DNA from: Candidatus Omnitrophota bacterium | GTDB lineage: Bacteria > Omnitrophota > Gorgyraeia > Zapsychrales > Zapsychraceae | Direction of reading: 5' to 3' | DNA length: 15,809 nt | NCBI GenBank assembly: GCA_020430005.1 | Contig: JAGQKQ010000018.1 | Location: 1-15,809 of the forward strand | In this document: positions 1-7,135 of the stretch, in pieces | Position numbering within the stretch: the stretch's first letter is position 1 | Layout: every line of letters starts with the position of its first letter | Translations under genes and position numbers: made by a program | Notes under the pieces: model-generated | Told to the model about the DNA's origin: nothing | Databases searched by the model: none | The model's input: only the letters and a program-made list of their open reading frames with translations

Positions 1-1
1 A

Positions 2-7
2 TATAAT
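2..7 (+). promoter_or_regulatory. Possible -10 element upstream of the FIST gene
   Basis: A perfect TATAAT hexamer lies 25 nt before the ATG at 33. It would give a transcript start near position 14 and a roughly 19-nt AT-rich leader with no visible Shine-Dalgarno sequence. The matching -35 box would fall outside the window, and the surrounding DNA is so AT-rich that a chance match is quite possible. Confidence 0.3.
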
Positions 8-32
8 AAGAATATTAATACTAAAAATAATT

Positions 33-1217
33 ATGAATATAGGCATTGGCTTTAGTAATGATCCTGATCCCGAGATTGCGGCAAAAAACGCCGCCTTCGA
101 AGCCAAAACAAAACTGGAAAGGGATCGCATTGATTTTGCCATTATCTTTTTTTCTATTCATTACAAGGCTGGAACTATCCTTCCCGTTGTCCGCCGTATT
201 CTTAATAATGCCCCATTAATAGGATCTTCTACCACCGGCATTATTTTAAAAAATTCCTGCGAAACACGAGGCATTGGAATCCTAACTGTTAATTCCGATA
301 GAATATCTTTTAGTCTGTCTCATGTAGACCGCGTTAACACACGAGACTCTTTCGAAGCCGGAAAATCTCTCGCCCAAAGCGCTCTCGAAAGCTTCAGCAC
401 ATCTCTACGATATGTATTTCTCTCTTTTGTCGATGGCCAATTGCAAAACAAAACCCCATTTATCAAGGGTATCCAGGACGGTTTGGGCGAAACCTTTCCT
501 ATTGTGGGCGCCTCTTGCAGCGATGACTTCCGTTTTCTTCAAACATTTCAAATGTGTCAGAATAAGGCGTTTGACCACTCAGCGGTTGGTATTTTATTAG
601 GTGGTGATATTTCCATCGGTATCGGAACACGACATGGCTGGCGTCCCGTTGGAAAACCCCGCACAATCACACAAGCCAGCGGAAATATTATACAAGCCAT
701 CGACAACAAACCAGCCTCTCACATCTTTGAAGAGTACTTCGGTGATGATGCCAGATCTTTTAAAAACTCACAATTCGGACAAATGTCTCTTCTTTATCCT
801 CTGGGTATTAACGTCAAGCAGGGAAAGGAGTTTCTTGTCCGTAACACGCTTGACATTCTGGACGATGGGAGTATTGTAAGTCAAGGAGACGTTCCGCAGG
901 GATCTGAGATTCATATTATGCTTGGCAACAAGGAGTCGTGTAAAATCGCGGCGCTGGAGGCCTCCGAGGAGGCCTTGAAGAATCTCGGTTTGAAAACAAA
1001 GGCCCGAGTCGTCATTGTAATTAATTCCATGGCCAGGCTAAAGCTTCAGGGCCGTTCGGCTTTTGAAGAAATTCAGAAGGTTGAAGAAATTTTCGGACCG
1101 GATACCGCTATTTTCGGTATGTATTCCAGCGGAGAAATTTGCCCCCTAGAAGAAACCGACACCTTAAAAAAGAGCACTTTACAAAACGAAAGCATTGTTA
1201 TTTTAGCCATAGGTTAA
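33..1217 (+). CDS. FIST-domain sensory protein (FIST_N + FIST_C)
   Basis: A 394-residue soluble protein with no signal peptide or membrane segment. The N-terminal half has the FIST_N pattern (the strand ending IGSSTTGII near residues 64-72, then VGASCSDD near 157-164). The C-terminal half ends with the FIST_C-type motif GMYSSGEICP, which matches the family's GF-Y/F-YGEI signature. FIST domains are predicted small-ligand sensors that occur with histidine kinases and chemoreceptors. Here the protein stands alone, but its stop is 4 nt before a histidine kinase and the same unit continues into a response regulator, so it probably supplies or modulates the input of that pathway (inference). The ATG at 33 has no clear ribosome binding site; an AT-rich leader precedes it. 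The ligand cannot be read from the sequence. Confidence 0.85.
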   Translation: MNIGIGFSNDPDPEIAAKNAAFEAKTKLERDRIDFAIIFFSIHYKAGTILPVVRRILNNAPLIGSSTTGIILKNSCETRGIGILTVNSDRISFSLSHVDRVNTRDSFEAGKSLAQSALESFSTSLRYVFLSFVDGQLQNKTPFIKGIQDGLGETFPIVGASCSDDFRFLQTFQMCQNKAFDHSAVGILLGGDISIGIGTRHGWRPVGKPRTITQASGNIIQAIDNKPASHIFEEYFGDDARSFKNSQFGQMSLLYPLGINVKQGKEFLVRNTLDILDDGSIVSQGDVPQGSEIHIMLGNKESCKIAALEASEEALKNLGLKTKARVVIVINSMARLKLQGRSAFEEIQKVEEIFGPDTAIFGMYSSGEICPLEETDTLKKSTLQNESIVILAIG

Positions 1218-1221
1218 AACT

Positions 1222-2697
1222 ATGCCGACAAGTATTATTATTCTAATCCTGATAGCCGCCATCGCCGCCTTAGCTTTTCTTTTATTCAAAAAAACAAACG
1301 AGGTTAAAAAATTTAAAGGCCTTCTAACGAAGATGAAAAAGGCGTTCAATTATCTGGACGACCAGGCCAAAATGATCGTGAAAACGGATGTTGAGATCAA
1401 CCGGGCCCAGGAATTCCTGGACAAGCGTTTAAGCGCCCTCGATACATTGCAAAAAACATCACGTCTTATCAGTACAACCCTTGATGAAAACGAAATTTTC
1501 CACCGATTAAAACAGGCCCTAACAACTGATCTTGGTTTTGAAAAAGGTCTTATCTTTATTTTAGACGACAAGAAAAATTGTAATGTCCGTATCGCCTCCG
1601 GTCTTTCCGAAGAAGAAATATTTTATATCACAGGACGGCTGGAAAAGGAGACGGATCTTTTAAACGCGTTAAAAGACGGCAACACATTTTCTTCGCCAAG
1701 GTCTCCTTTTTCTATCAAAGAAAAAATTCTTCAAATTTTTCAAATAGAGCACTTCGTTCTTTCCCCCGTCCTGGCTCAGAGCGGAATGATCGGCGCCGTC
1801 TTTGTTGGAAACAAATCCAATATTGCGCTCAGCGATGGCGACGAAGAATTTATTTCCATTTTGGCGAACCAAATCGGACAGGCTCTGGAAAACGCGCGAC
1901 TTTTTGATCAGGTTTACAGCTCCAGCCAGTTGTTGGAACTAAAAGTACAGGAGCGCACCCGCCAGCTGGAATCAGCGCTGACAGAAGTAAAACAAATCAG
2001 CAAAACCAAATCGGAATTTATTTCCGCCGTTTCCCACGAGCTGAGAACACCGCTAACTTCTATTAAAGGTTACGCTTCTATTTTAATCGCCGGAAAGCTT
2101 GGCAATGTACCCGATGCCGTTAAACAACGTTTAGAAAAAATCAATATCCACTCCGATAATCTGGTCAAACTCATAAACGATCTTCTGGACATTTCCCGTA
2201 TTGAATCTGGAAAAGTCGAAATGACCATGGAAAAATGCCGCTTGTCCGAAATGATTGATAACGTTCACGATCTTTTAACTCCCCAGATAAAAGAAAAATC
2301 CATCAACTGGAGGATGGACGTCGATCCGAAGATTCCAGATATGTTCTTAGACAAACAGCAGGCGGAACGGATCTTTATAAATTTAATCGGAAACGCTATT
2401 AAATTTACCCCGGAAAATGGTACAATAAGTGTTAAGGTTATTTTACAAGACAATAATATGGTTAAAGCGGAAGTAACAGATACAGGAATAGGTATTCCGA
2501 AAGATGCGATTACAAAACTGTTTGATGAATTCTACCGTGTAGAAAATGAAATCAACGAAAATGTTAAGGGAACAGGGCTCGGACTCCCTCTGGCTAAGAA
2601 AATTGTAGAGGCCCACGGCGGATCAATGTGGGTGACAAGCAAGGTTGGCGAAGGCACATCGTTCCACTTTACCATTCCTGTTAAAACAGAACAGTAA
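1222..2697 (+). CDS. Membrane-anchored GAF-domain sensor histidine kinase
   Basis: A 491-residue kinase. Residues 4-22 form one N-terminal transmembrane helix followed by lysines, so the rest is likely cytoplasmic. A short charged helical linker leads to a GAF-type domain at about 75-227 (ending at ENARLF), then a coiled-coil (about 230-262). The HisKA dimerisation helix carries the phospho-accepting His272 in SHELRTP. The HATPase_c domain has the N box with Asn391 (NLIGNAIKF), the G1 box DTGIGIP from Asp420, the F box LFDEFYRV and the G2 box GTGLGLP from Gly450. All catalytic boxes are intact, so autokinase activity is expected. There is no periplasmic sensor loop; the signal probably reaches the GAF domain from inside the cell, possibly through the FIST protein encoded 4 nt upstream. 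The ATG has only a weak AGG at 1211-1213, which suggests translational coupling. The response regulator 36 nt downstream is the likely partner. Confidence 0.93.
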   Translation: MPTSIIILILIAAIAALAFLLFKKTNEVKKFKGLLTKMKKAFNYLDDQAKMIVKTDVEINRAQEFLDKRLSALDTLQKTSRLISTTLDENEIFHRLKQALTTDLGFEKGLIFILDDKKNCNVRIASGLSEEEIFYITGRLEKETDLLNALKDGNTFSSPRSPFSIKEKILQIFQIEHFVLSPVLAQSGMIGAVFVGNKSNIALSDGDEEFISILANQIGQALENARLFDQVYSSSQLLELKVQERTRQLESALTEVKQISKTKSEFISAVSHELRTPLTSIKGYASILIAGKLGNVPDAVKQRLEKINIHSDNLVKLINDLLDISRIESGKVEMTMEKCRLSEMIDNVHDLLTPQIKEKSINWRMDVDPKIPDMFLDKQQAERIFINLIGNAIKFTPENGTISVKVILQDNNMVKAEVTDTGIGIPKDAITKLFDEFYRVENEINENVKGTGLGLPLAKKIVEAHGGSMWVTSKVGEGTSFHFTIPVKTEQ

Positions 2698-2724
2698 TTT
2701 TACTGATTAAAACACGATTAAGAA

Positions 2725-2730
2725 AGAGGA
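2725..2730 (+). promoter_or_regulatory. Ribosome binding site for the response regulator
   Basis: AGAGGA lies only 3 nt before the ATG at 2734. It is the clearest Shine-Dalgarno sequence in the signalling unit and fixes the start of the regulator, despite a shorter than usual spacer. Confidence 0.6.
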
Positions 2731-2733
2731 TAT

Positions 2734-3663
2734 ATGAAAAAACCAAAAATTTTAACGATTGATGACGACCCGGATATTCTGGATGTTCTTGACCTGACTC
2801 TTTCCGAACACTACGAGGTTTTTCAGGCCGCCGATGGAAAACAGGGACTAGAAGCCATCCATCAAAAAATGCCTGATCTGATTATTTGCGACAATATGAT
2901 GCCCGTTATGAACGGACGTGACTTTTGTAAAAAAATAAAAAGCGACGTTCTTCTGCAGCATATTCCTGTCATTATGCTGACAGGTAAAGGGGAAGTTAAA
3001 GACAGAATCGGCGGTATTGAGGCTGGCGTAGATGACTACATGGTTAAACCCTTCGCCCCGGATGAACTTTTGGCCAGAATCAAAATGATTTTACGCCGCA
3101 CCGAGAGCAGTCTGGATGCTAATGCATTAACACATCTTCCCGGAAACACGTCTATTATGGACGAACTTCAAGTCCGTATTGATAAAGGTGGTCCTTTCGC
3201 CGTCGGCTATGCGGATCTCGACAAATTTAAAGTCTACAATGATAAATACGGTTTTCAAAAGGGTGACGCCGTTATCCGTGAGCTTGCTCGTCTTCTCATT
3301 CTTCATGTCCGCGAAGTCGGCGGATCAGATTCCTTCATAGGGCACATCGGAGGAGATGACTTTGTTTTCATTGCTGACGACAATAAAATCGACGCCATCT
3401 GTAAAAAAATCGTGGAAGAATTTGATACCAAGGTTCCGTCATTTTATAACGACGAAGATAACAAAAAAGGATTTATTGTCGGAAAGGACCGTCAGGGGAA
3501 CGAACAGAAATTCGGTCTTTTATCGGTTTCCATCGGGATTGTGAGTAACGCCAACAGTAAAATCACCCACGTTGCTCAGGTGGCGGAAATTGGAGCGGAA
3601 CTTAAAAAGTATGCCAAGAGTTTTGAAAACAGCAATTACGTCCGGGATCAGCGTCAATCTTAA
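2734..3663 (+). CDS. Response regulator: receiver domain with atypical GGDEF output domain
   Basis: A 309-residue protein. Residues 1-120 are a complete receiver domain: acidic pocket IDDD at 9-12, phospho-acceptor Asp53 in ICDNMMP, switch Thr83 and Lys105 in MVKPF. Residues from about 130 form a GGDEF-family domain with the substrate-site segment DLDKFKVYND (161-170) and the signature loop GHIGGDDF (203-210). The canonical loop is GG(D/E)EF, so the fourth signature position is Asp here, and the RxxD inhibitory site that normally precedes the loop is absent. The GHIGGDDF form is seen in GGDEF proteins, but whether this one makes cyclic di-GMP, binds GTP or is a protein-interaction module cannot be decided here. 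It follows the histidine kinase by 36 nt and is its likely phosphotransfer target. Its stop codon overlaps the stop of the convergent prepilin gene. Confidence 0.9.
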   Translation: MKKPKILTIDDDPDILDVLDLTLSEHYEVFQAADGKQGLEAIHQKMPDLIICDNMMPVMNGRDFCKKIKSDVLLQHIPVIMLTGKGEVKDRIGGIEAGVDDYMVKPFAPDELLARIKMILRRTESSLDANALTHLPGNTSIMDELQVRIDKGGPFAVGYADLDKFKVYNDKYGFQKGDAVIRELARLLILHVREVGGSDSFIGHIGGDDFVFIADDNKIDAICKKIVEEFDTKVPSFYNDEDNKKGFIVGKDRQGNEQKFGLLSVSIGIVSNANSKITHVAQVAEIGAELKKYAKSFENSNYVRDQRQS

Positions 3664-3902
3664 CTGCAAATCGGCGCGCAGTCCACGCAGCACTTCTCAT
3701 TATTTTCAAAATTCGGGTCACAGATACCATCACCGCACGGATTAGGCTTTCCTAAAATTGCGTTAGCCGCCCTGTTAAAGTAAACGTTAGCGGCCCCTTC
3801 CGTTCTGGGGAGCAGTCTCGGCATAGCAAGAAGAACAATCGCGACAATAACACCCAAAAGCAAAAGATATTCTATAGCCGTTTGACCTTTATGATTTTTC
3901 AA
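3660..3902 (-). CDS. Small Flp/class III-type prepilin with cysteine-rich CGDGxC tail
   Basis: An 80-residue prepilin-like protein. The leader is six residues (KNHKG), with predicted prepilin-peptidase cleavage between Gly6 and Gln7. The mature N-terminus QTAIEY has Glu and Tyr at +5 and +6, the Flp signature, and Gln at +1 as in archaeal class III signals. A hydrophobic helix spans about 13-28. The last 25 residues hold six cysteines (56, 61, 71, 72, 75, 79) in a CGDGxC...EN...CC..DC arrangement, which recurs in extracellular proteins of uncultured bacteria and archaea and is probably disulfide-linked or metal-binding. The start is TTG at 3900-3902: AGGAGGT sits 6 nt upstream and the frame gives an ideal class III leader. 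No secretion ATPase, platform protein or peptidase gene is nearby, so it is an orphan pilin or pseudopilin that would depend on machinery elsewhere. A 49-nt gap with a possible promoter separates it from the epimerase gene. Confidence 0.8.
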   Translation of the reverse strand: MKNHKGQTAIEYLLLLGVIVAIVLLAMPRLLPRTEGAANVYFNRAANAILGKPNPCGDGICDPNFENNEKCCVDCAPICS

Positions 3903-3908
3903 ATAAAT

Positions 3909-3915
3909 ACCTCCT
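3909..3915 (-). promoter_or_regulatory. Strong ribosome binding site that fixes the prepilin TTG start
   Basis: AGGAGGT on the minus strand lies 6 nt upstream of the TTG at 3900-3902. It is the best Shine-Dalgarno match in the window and supports the non-ATG start and high translation, as expected for a structural surface protein. Confidence 0.8.
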
Positions 3916-3938
3916 GTCAGTCAATCCACCCTCTTTTA

Positions 3939-3966
3939 ATAATACCATATATTAGGAGGTCCCCAA
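3939..3966 (-). promoter_or_regulatory. Possible extended -10 promoter for the prepilin gene
   Basis: On the minus strand an extended -10 (TGG then TATTAT, 3939-3947) lies between the epimerase stop and the prepilin start. The -35 region (TTGGGG, 3961-3966, 16-nt spacer) is poor and lies inside the epimerase gene, consistent with dependence on the TGn extension. The start would be near 3932, giving a leader of about 30 nt. It would let the pilin be expressed apart from the nucleotide operon. Confidence 0.35.
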
Positions 3967-4665
3967 AGCCTTCAGACTTGTGACAACTTGCTTCTGATCT
4001 GTAGAACCGAAAAAGTAGCTTGCCGTTGCCAGAATATCCACCCCCGCCTCGACGGCCAGAGGGGCCGTTTGTGCATTTACTCCCCCATCGATGGAGATTG
4101 CCCCTTTAAATTTCGGGCGAAGCTCCTTAATTTTTTCCAAAACGTCCAATATAAATTTTTGCTTGGAAAAACCAGGGTTGACCGACATGATCAGAATGCC
4201 GTCCAGATCATCTAGAACATCATCCAGGCAAACCGGCGTTCCCGGATTTAAAACCATAAATGCCTTTTTGCCATGTCCCTGAATTCTGGCGATGTCCTTT
4301 TTCGCCTTGTCGGCATCAATATTGTCAACCTCTTTAGGATACTGATTAACCTCCCGGCAAGCTGCCCGACGTTCCCCATAACACTCTGCGTGAACAGCCA
4401 CGATATCAGACCCGACTTTGCAAAAATCGTCAATATAATTCCAGGGATTTTCAATCATAAGGTGGGTATCAATCGGTAATTTCGTGATTGGACGAATAGC
4501 CTCAACAATCACCTGCCCAATTGTGATATTCGGGACAAAATGACCATCCATAACATCCACGTGAATCATATCTACACCGGCATCCTCGCACTTTTTAATT
4601 TCATCTCCCAATTTGGTAAAATTCGAAGACAGAATACTGGCGCTAACTTTTAAGCTTCGTGACAT
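3952..4665 (-). CDS. rpe: Ribulose-phosphate 3-epimerase family protein (Rpe-like, with insertion)
   Basis: A 237-residue TIM-barrel enzyme of the ribulose-phosphate 3-epimerase family, which interconverts ribulose-5-phosphate and xylulose-5-phosphate in the pentose phosphate pathway. The metal and catalytic residues are present: His35 and Asp37 in HVDVMDG, His68 in THLMI and Asp193 in SIDGG. Two features are unusual. About 20 extra residues follow the VHAE strand (roughly 95-125), before VLNPGTP. The phosphate-gripping loops also differ from the usual consensus: NPGFSKQKF instead of NPGFGGQKF, and TASYFFG instead of GSAIFG. The chemistry is therefore probably kept, but the exact sugar phosphate is less certain; an allulose-6-phosphate-type epimerase is an alternative. 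The start ATG at 4663-4665 has AGGAG 7 nt upstream. The gene follows the membrane-protein gene by 13 nt in the carA-led unit. Confidence 0.82.
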   Translation of the reverse strand: MSRSLKVSASILSSNFTKLGDEIKKCEDAGVDMIHVDVMDGHFVPNITIGQVIVEAIRPITKLPIDTHLMIENPWNYIDDFCKVGSDIVAVHAECYGERRAACREVNQYPKEVDNIDADKAKKDIARIQGHGKKAFMVLNPGTPVCLDDVLDDLDGILIMSVNPGFSKQKFILDVLEKIKELRPKFKGAISIDGGVNAQTAPLAVEAGVDILATASYFFGSTDQKQVVTSLKALGTS

Positions 4666-4672
4666 GAAAAAA

Positions 4673-4677
4673 CTCCT
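4673..4677 (-). promoter_or_regulatory. Ribosome binding site for the epimerase gene
   Basis: AGGAG on the minus strand, 7 nt before the ATG, lies within the 13-nt gap after the membrane-protein stop. It supports independent initiation on a polycistronic message. Confidence 0.7.
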
Positions 4678-4678
4678 A

Positions 4679-5416
4679 TCATTCTTTATTTATATTATTA
4701 GTACGGCTCTTAAATTGCAAATATAGATAATAATAAAACACCGTGACAAAAACACTGGCCCCTAAAACAACCGCCACTCCCATCATATCAAAACCTTTGG
4801 CTAACCACATGTACCCCAAGGAGTGTACGCTGTACATCATAACATCTAATGTTTTTATAAAAGAGAATACTCCTATCCAGACCAAAATCCCAAGGAAAAG
4901 AGTCATATCAAGAAACGTGTGTATATTCGGTTTAATCAACTTCTTACTGTATGAAAGAGCGTCTTGCCGCTGATATCCGTCAACCGCACATGACATCATA
5001 CCAAAGGCATGGACAGCGGCATAAATAAGTCCCGGAATAATCAATAATACCGACCACATTACAGTTTTTAAAACATACAAAACTGTCACAAAAAGCGTAT
5101 CGACGAATCCGCCCGTAACGACGGAGCTCCCCTTACTTTCGATAAAAACGACTTTCTTTACTAACGCCGTTAGGTACCCTACGGTCGCCGCGACCATAAA
5201 GGACATCACCACCGCATCAAGAAACAGATAAAGCCCGGCAGGCCTCATGCTGACAATCCTAAACTGCAGGACATCGTTGTTCCAATATCCTTTAATAACA
5301 AAATAGTTAAAAAGATAATAAAAAAATGGTATCCCCGCCAGAGACAAACCATTTTTCTGACAGAATACCCAGGACTGTTTAAGAATGGCACCAAAAAGTT
5401 TGATATTGGAATACAT
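4679..5416 (-). CDS. Polytopic membrane protein of unknown function, UPF0259/DUF975-like
   Basis: A 245-residue integral membrane protein with five or six hydrophobic segments (about 24-42, 60-86, 104-141 which may be two, 168-189 and 209-235) and a basic, asparagine-rich C-terminus. The opening pattern ILKQSWVFCQKN followed by a membrane helix, and the central LLIIPGLIYAA...DALSYSKKL segment, resemble the UPF0259/DUF975/GPDPase membrane-domain group, in which a conserved IPG-containing helix precedes a short amphipathic A-L-x-x-S-x-x-L stretch. The resemblance is by eye and gives no biochemical role. The ATG at 5414-5416 has no Shine-Dalgarno sequence and lies 11 nt after the 3' end of a tRNA gene, so after tRNA maturation its message would start with an 11-nt leader. 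The next gene, the epimerase, follows 13 nt later. Confidence 0.7.
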   Translation of the reverse strand: MYSNIKLFGAILKQSWVFCQKNGLSLAGIPFFYYLFNYFVIKGYWNNDVLQFRIVSMRPAGLYLFLDAVVMSFMVAATVGYLTALVKKVVFIESKGSSVVTGGFVDTLFVTVLYVLKTVMWSVLLIIPGLIYAAVHAFGMMSCAVDGYQRQDALSYSKKLIKPNIHTFLDMTLFLGILVWIGVFSFIKTLDVMMYSVHSLGYMWLAKGFDMMGVAVVLGASVFVTVFYYYLYLQFKSRTNNINKE

Positions 5417-5427
5417 ACCGGATTTTA

Positions 5428-5509
5428 TGCGCGGGAGAGGACTTGAACCTCCATGACCAGGGTCACATGCCCCTCAAGCATGCGCGTCTACCAATTTCGC
5501 CACCCGCGC
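5428..5509 (-). tRNA. tRNA-Leu (anticodon GAG)
   Basis: A class II tRNA of 82 nt including the discriminator. The acceptor stem GCGCGGG/CCCGCGC is seven perfect pairs (5503-5509 with 5429-5435). The anticodon stem CATGC/GCATG closes the loop TTGAGGG, giving anticodon GAG (codons CUC/CUU). A long variable arm (GACC...GGTC) is present. The T arm is GGAGG, TTCAAGT, CCTCT. The discriminator base is A73 (5428), as bacterial leucyl-tRNA synthetase requires. The 3' CCA is not encoded, so a CCA-adding enzyme must complete it. The gene lies 6 nt after the pyrG stop and 11 nt before the next ATG on the same strand, with no terminator or space for a promoter outside pyrG, so it is probably cut out of the mRNA. 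Confidence 0.95.
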
Positions 5510-5515
5510 GTAATA

Positions 5516-7132
5516 TCACTTATCCTTTTTATTTTTATATTCTAAAGCAGCTGCTATAAAATTTTTAAATAAAGGATGAGATTTGTCCGGCTTAGATTTA
5601 AATTCCGGATGAAATTGACAGGCGACAAACCAGGGGTGTTTCTTTAATTCAATAATTTCGACAAGATTTTTTTCAGGGTTAACGCCGGAAAAGGTCATAC
5701 CCTTCTCAATAAAACTCTCTTTGTAGATATTATTGAACTCATAGCGATGACGATGACGTTCCGCAATACTCTCCTTTTTATACGCCTTGTAACTTAATGT
5801 CTTTTCGGAAAGTTTACATGGATAAGATCCCAGACGCATGGACGCGCCCATATCATGAACTTCTTTTTGCTCCTCTAATAAAGAAATGACCGGATTTTTT
5901 GTGTCGACATCAAACTCTGTAGAGTTGGCTCCCTTTAAACCGACGACATTTCTGGCAAATTCAATAGTAGCAACCTGCATCCCGAGACAAATACCGAAAA
6001 ACGGTATGTTATTTTCCCGGGCATATTTTACGGCCTTAATTTTTCCCTCAATACCACGATCACCAAAACCTCCCGGAATAAGAATACCGCTGACATCCTT
6101 CAATTTTGAAGCCAGAGAACGCTTTTCAAAATCCTGAGAATCCACTTTCACAATATCAACACGGGCGTTGTTGGCAATGCCTCCATGAACAAGAGCTTCA
6201 TAAATAGACTTATACGCATCCGGTAAAGCAATATATTTTCCGACGACGGCAATCTTAATGTCCTTTTGCGGACTCTTAAGCCTTTTTAGGACAAGGTTCC
6301 GCCAATCTTTCAAGTCCTTGTCATCTCTCTTAATATTAAGTTTTTTCAGAATAAGATCATCGAGTCCCTCTTTTTTCAGGGCAATCGGAACTTCATAAAT
6401 GTGTTTAACGTCCGACGCCTCCACCACAGATTCTTTGTCAACGTTACAGAATAAGGCAATTTTATCACGCTGTTCTTTGGTAATTCGGCGTTCTGTCCGG
6501 CACAACAGGATATCCGCCGTCAGACCAATTTCGCGCAGGCGTCCAACGCTGTGTTGTGTCGGCTTTGTCTTCTGTTCTCCGGCTGATCGAATATAAGGAA
6601 GTAACGTAACGTGAATGTTTAACGCGTAGTTAACACCCAGCTCCCAACGGAGTTGGCGTATAGCTTCTAAAAACGGAAGGCTTTCAATGTCTCCGACGGT
6701 TCCGCCAATTTCAACAATCGTAACATCAACATCTTTTGCCTTGGAAGCTTTGATAATACTTTTTTTAATTTCGTCTGTAATATGAGGAATGATTTGAACG
6801 GTTTTTCCTAAATAGTCGCCGCGGCGTTCTTTTGTAATAACAGAATAATAAATTTTTCCTGTTGTAATGTTGCTGTCTTTGGTGATATAGGCTTTTGTAA
6901 AGCGTTCGTAATGACCAAGGTCCAGGTCAGTTTCCGCACCATCATCAGTAACATATACCTCACCGTGCTGAAACGGATTCATGGTTCCCGGATCCACGTT
7001 CAGATAGGGATCGCATTTGATAATCGTTGTTTTAAGTCCGCGGGCCTCAAGCAGCTTTCCGATGGACGCGGCCGCAATCCCTTTACCCAAACTGGAAACA
7101 ACTCCGCCTGTAATAAAAATGAACTTTCCCAT
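5516..7132 (-). CDS. pyrG: CTP synthase
   Basis: A 538-residue CTP synthase, close to the 545 of Escherichia coli. It converts UTP to CTP using ATP and glutamine, the last step of pyrimidine nucleotide synthesis. The N-terminal synthetase domain starts with FITGGVVSSLGKG (P-loop, Lys17) and holds DPYLNVDPGTMNPFQHGEVY and GGTVGDIES. The C-terminal class I glutamine amidotransferase has the oxyanion segment PGGFGDRG, nucleophile Cys382 in GICLGMQ, and the His508/Glu510 pair in FHPEF. All catalytic parts are present. The ATG at 7130-7132 is 3 nt after the purF stop; the weak GGAAGG about 13 nt upstream lies in the end of purF, so translation is probably coupled. A tRNA-Leu gene follows 6 nt after the TGA stop. 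Confidence 0.97.
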   Translation of the reverse strand: MGKFIFITGGVVSSLGKGIAAASIGKLLEARGLKTTIIKCDPYLNVDPGTMNPFQHGEVYVTDDGAETDLDLGHYERFTKAYITKDSNITTGKIYYSVITKERRGDYLGKTVQIIPHITDEIKKSIIKASKAKDVDVTIVEIGGTVGDIESLPFLEAIRQLRWELGVNYALNIHVTLLPYIRSAGEQKTKPTQHSVGRLREIGLTADILLCRTERRITKEQRDKIALFCNVDKESVVEASDVKHIYEVPIALKKEGLDDLILKKLNIKRDDKDLKDWRNLVLKRLKSPQKDIKIAVVGKYIALPDAYKSIYEALVHGGIANNARVDIVKVDSQDFEKRSLASKLKDVSGILIPGGFGDRGIEGKIKAVKYARENNIPFFGICLGMQVATIEFARNVVGLKGANSTEFDVDTKNPVISLLEEQKEVHDMGASMRLGSYPCKLSEKTLSYKAYKKESIAERHRHRYEFNNIYKESFIEKGMTFSGVNPEKNLVEIIELKKHPWFVACQFHPEFKSKPDKSHPLFKNFIAAALEYKNKKDK

Positions 7133-7135
7133 AAA

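Noticed and set aside
956..965. Perfect palindrome GGAGGCCTCC followed by a partial repeat
   Set aside because: It lies in the middle of the FIST coding region and is explained by Glu/Ala/Ser codons; no sign of a regulatory role.
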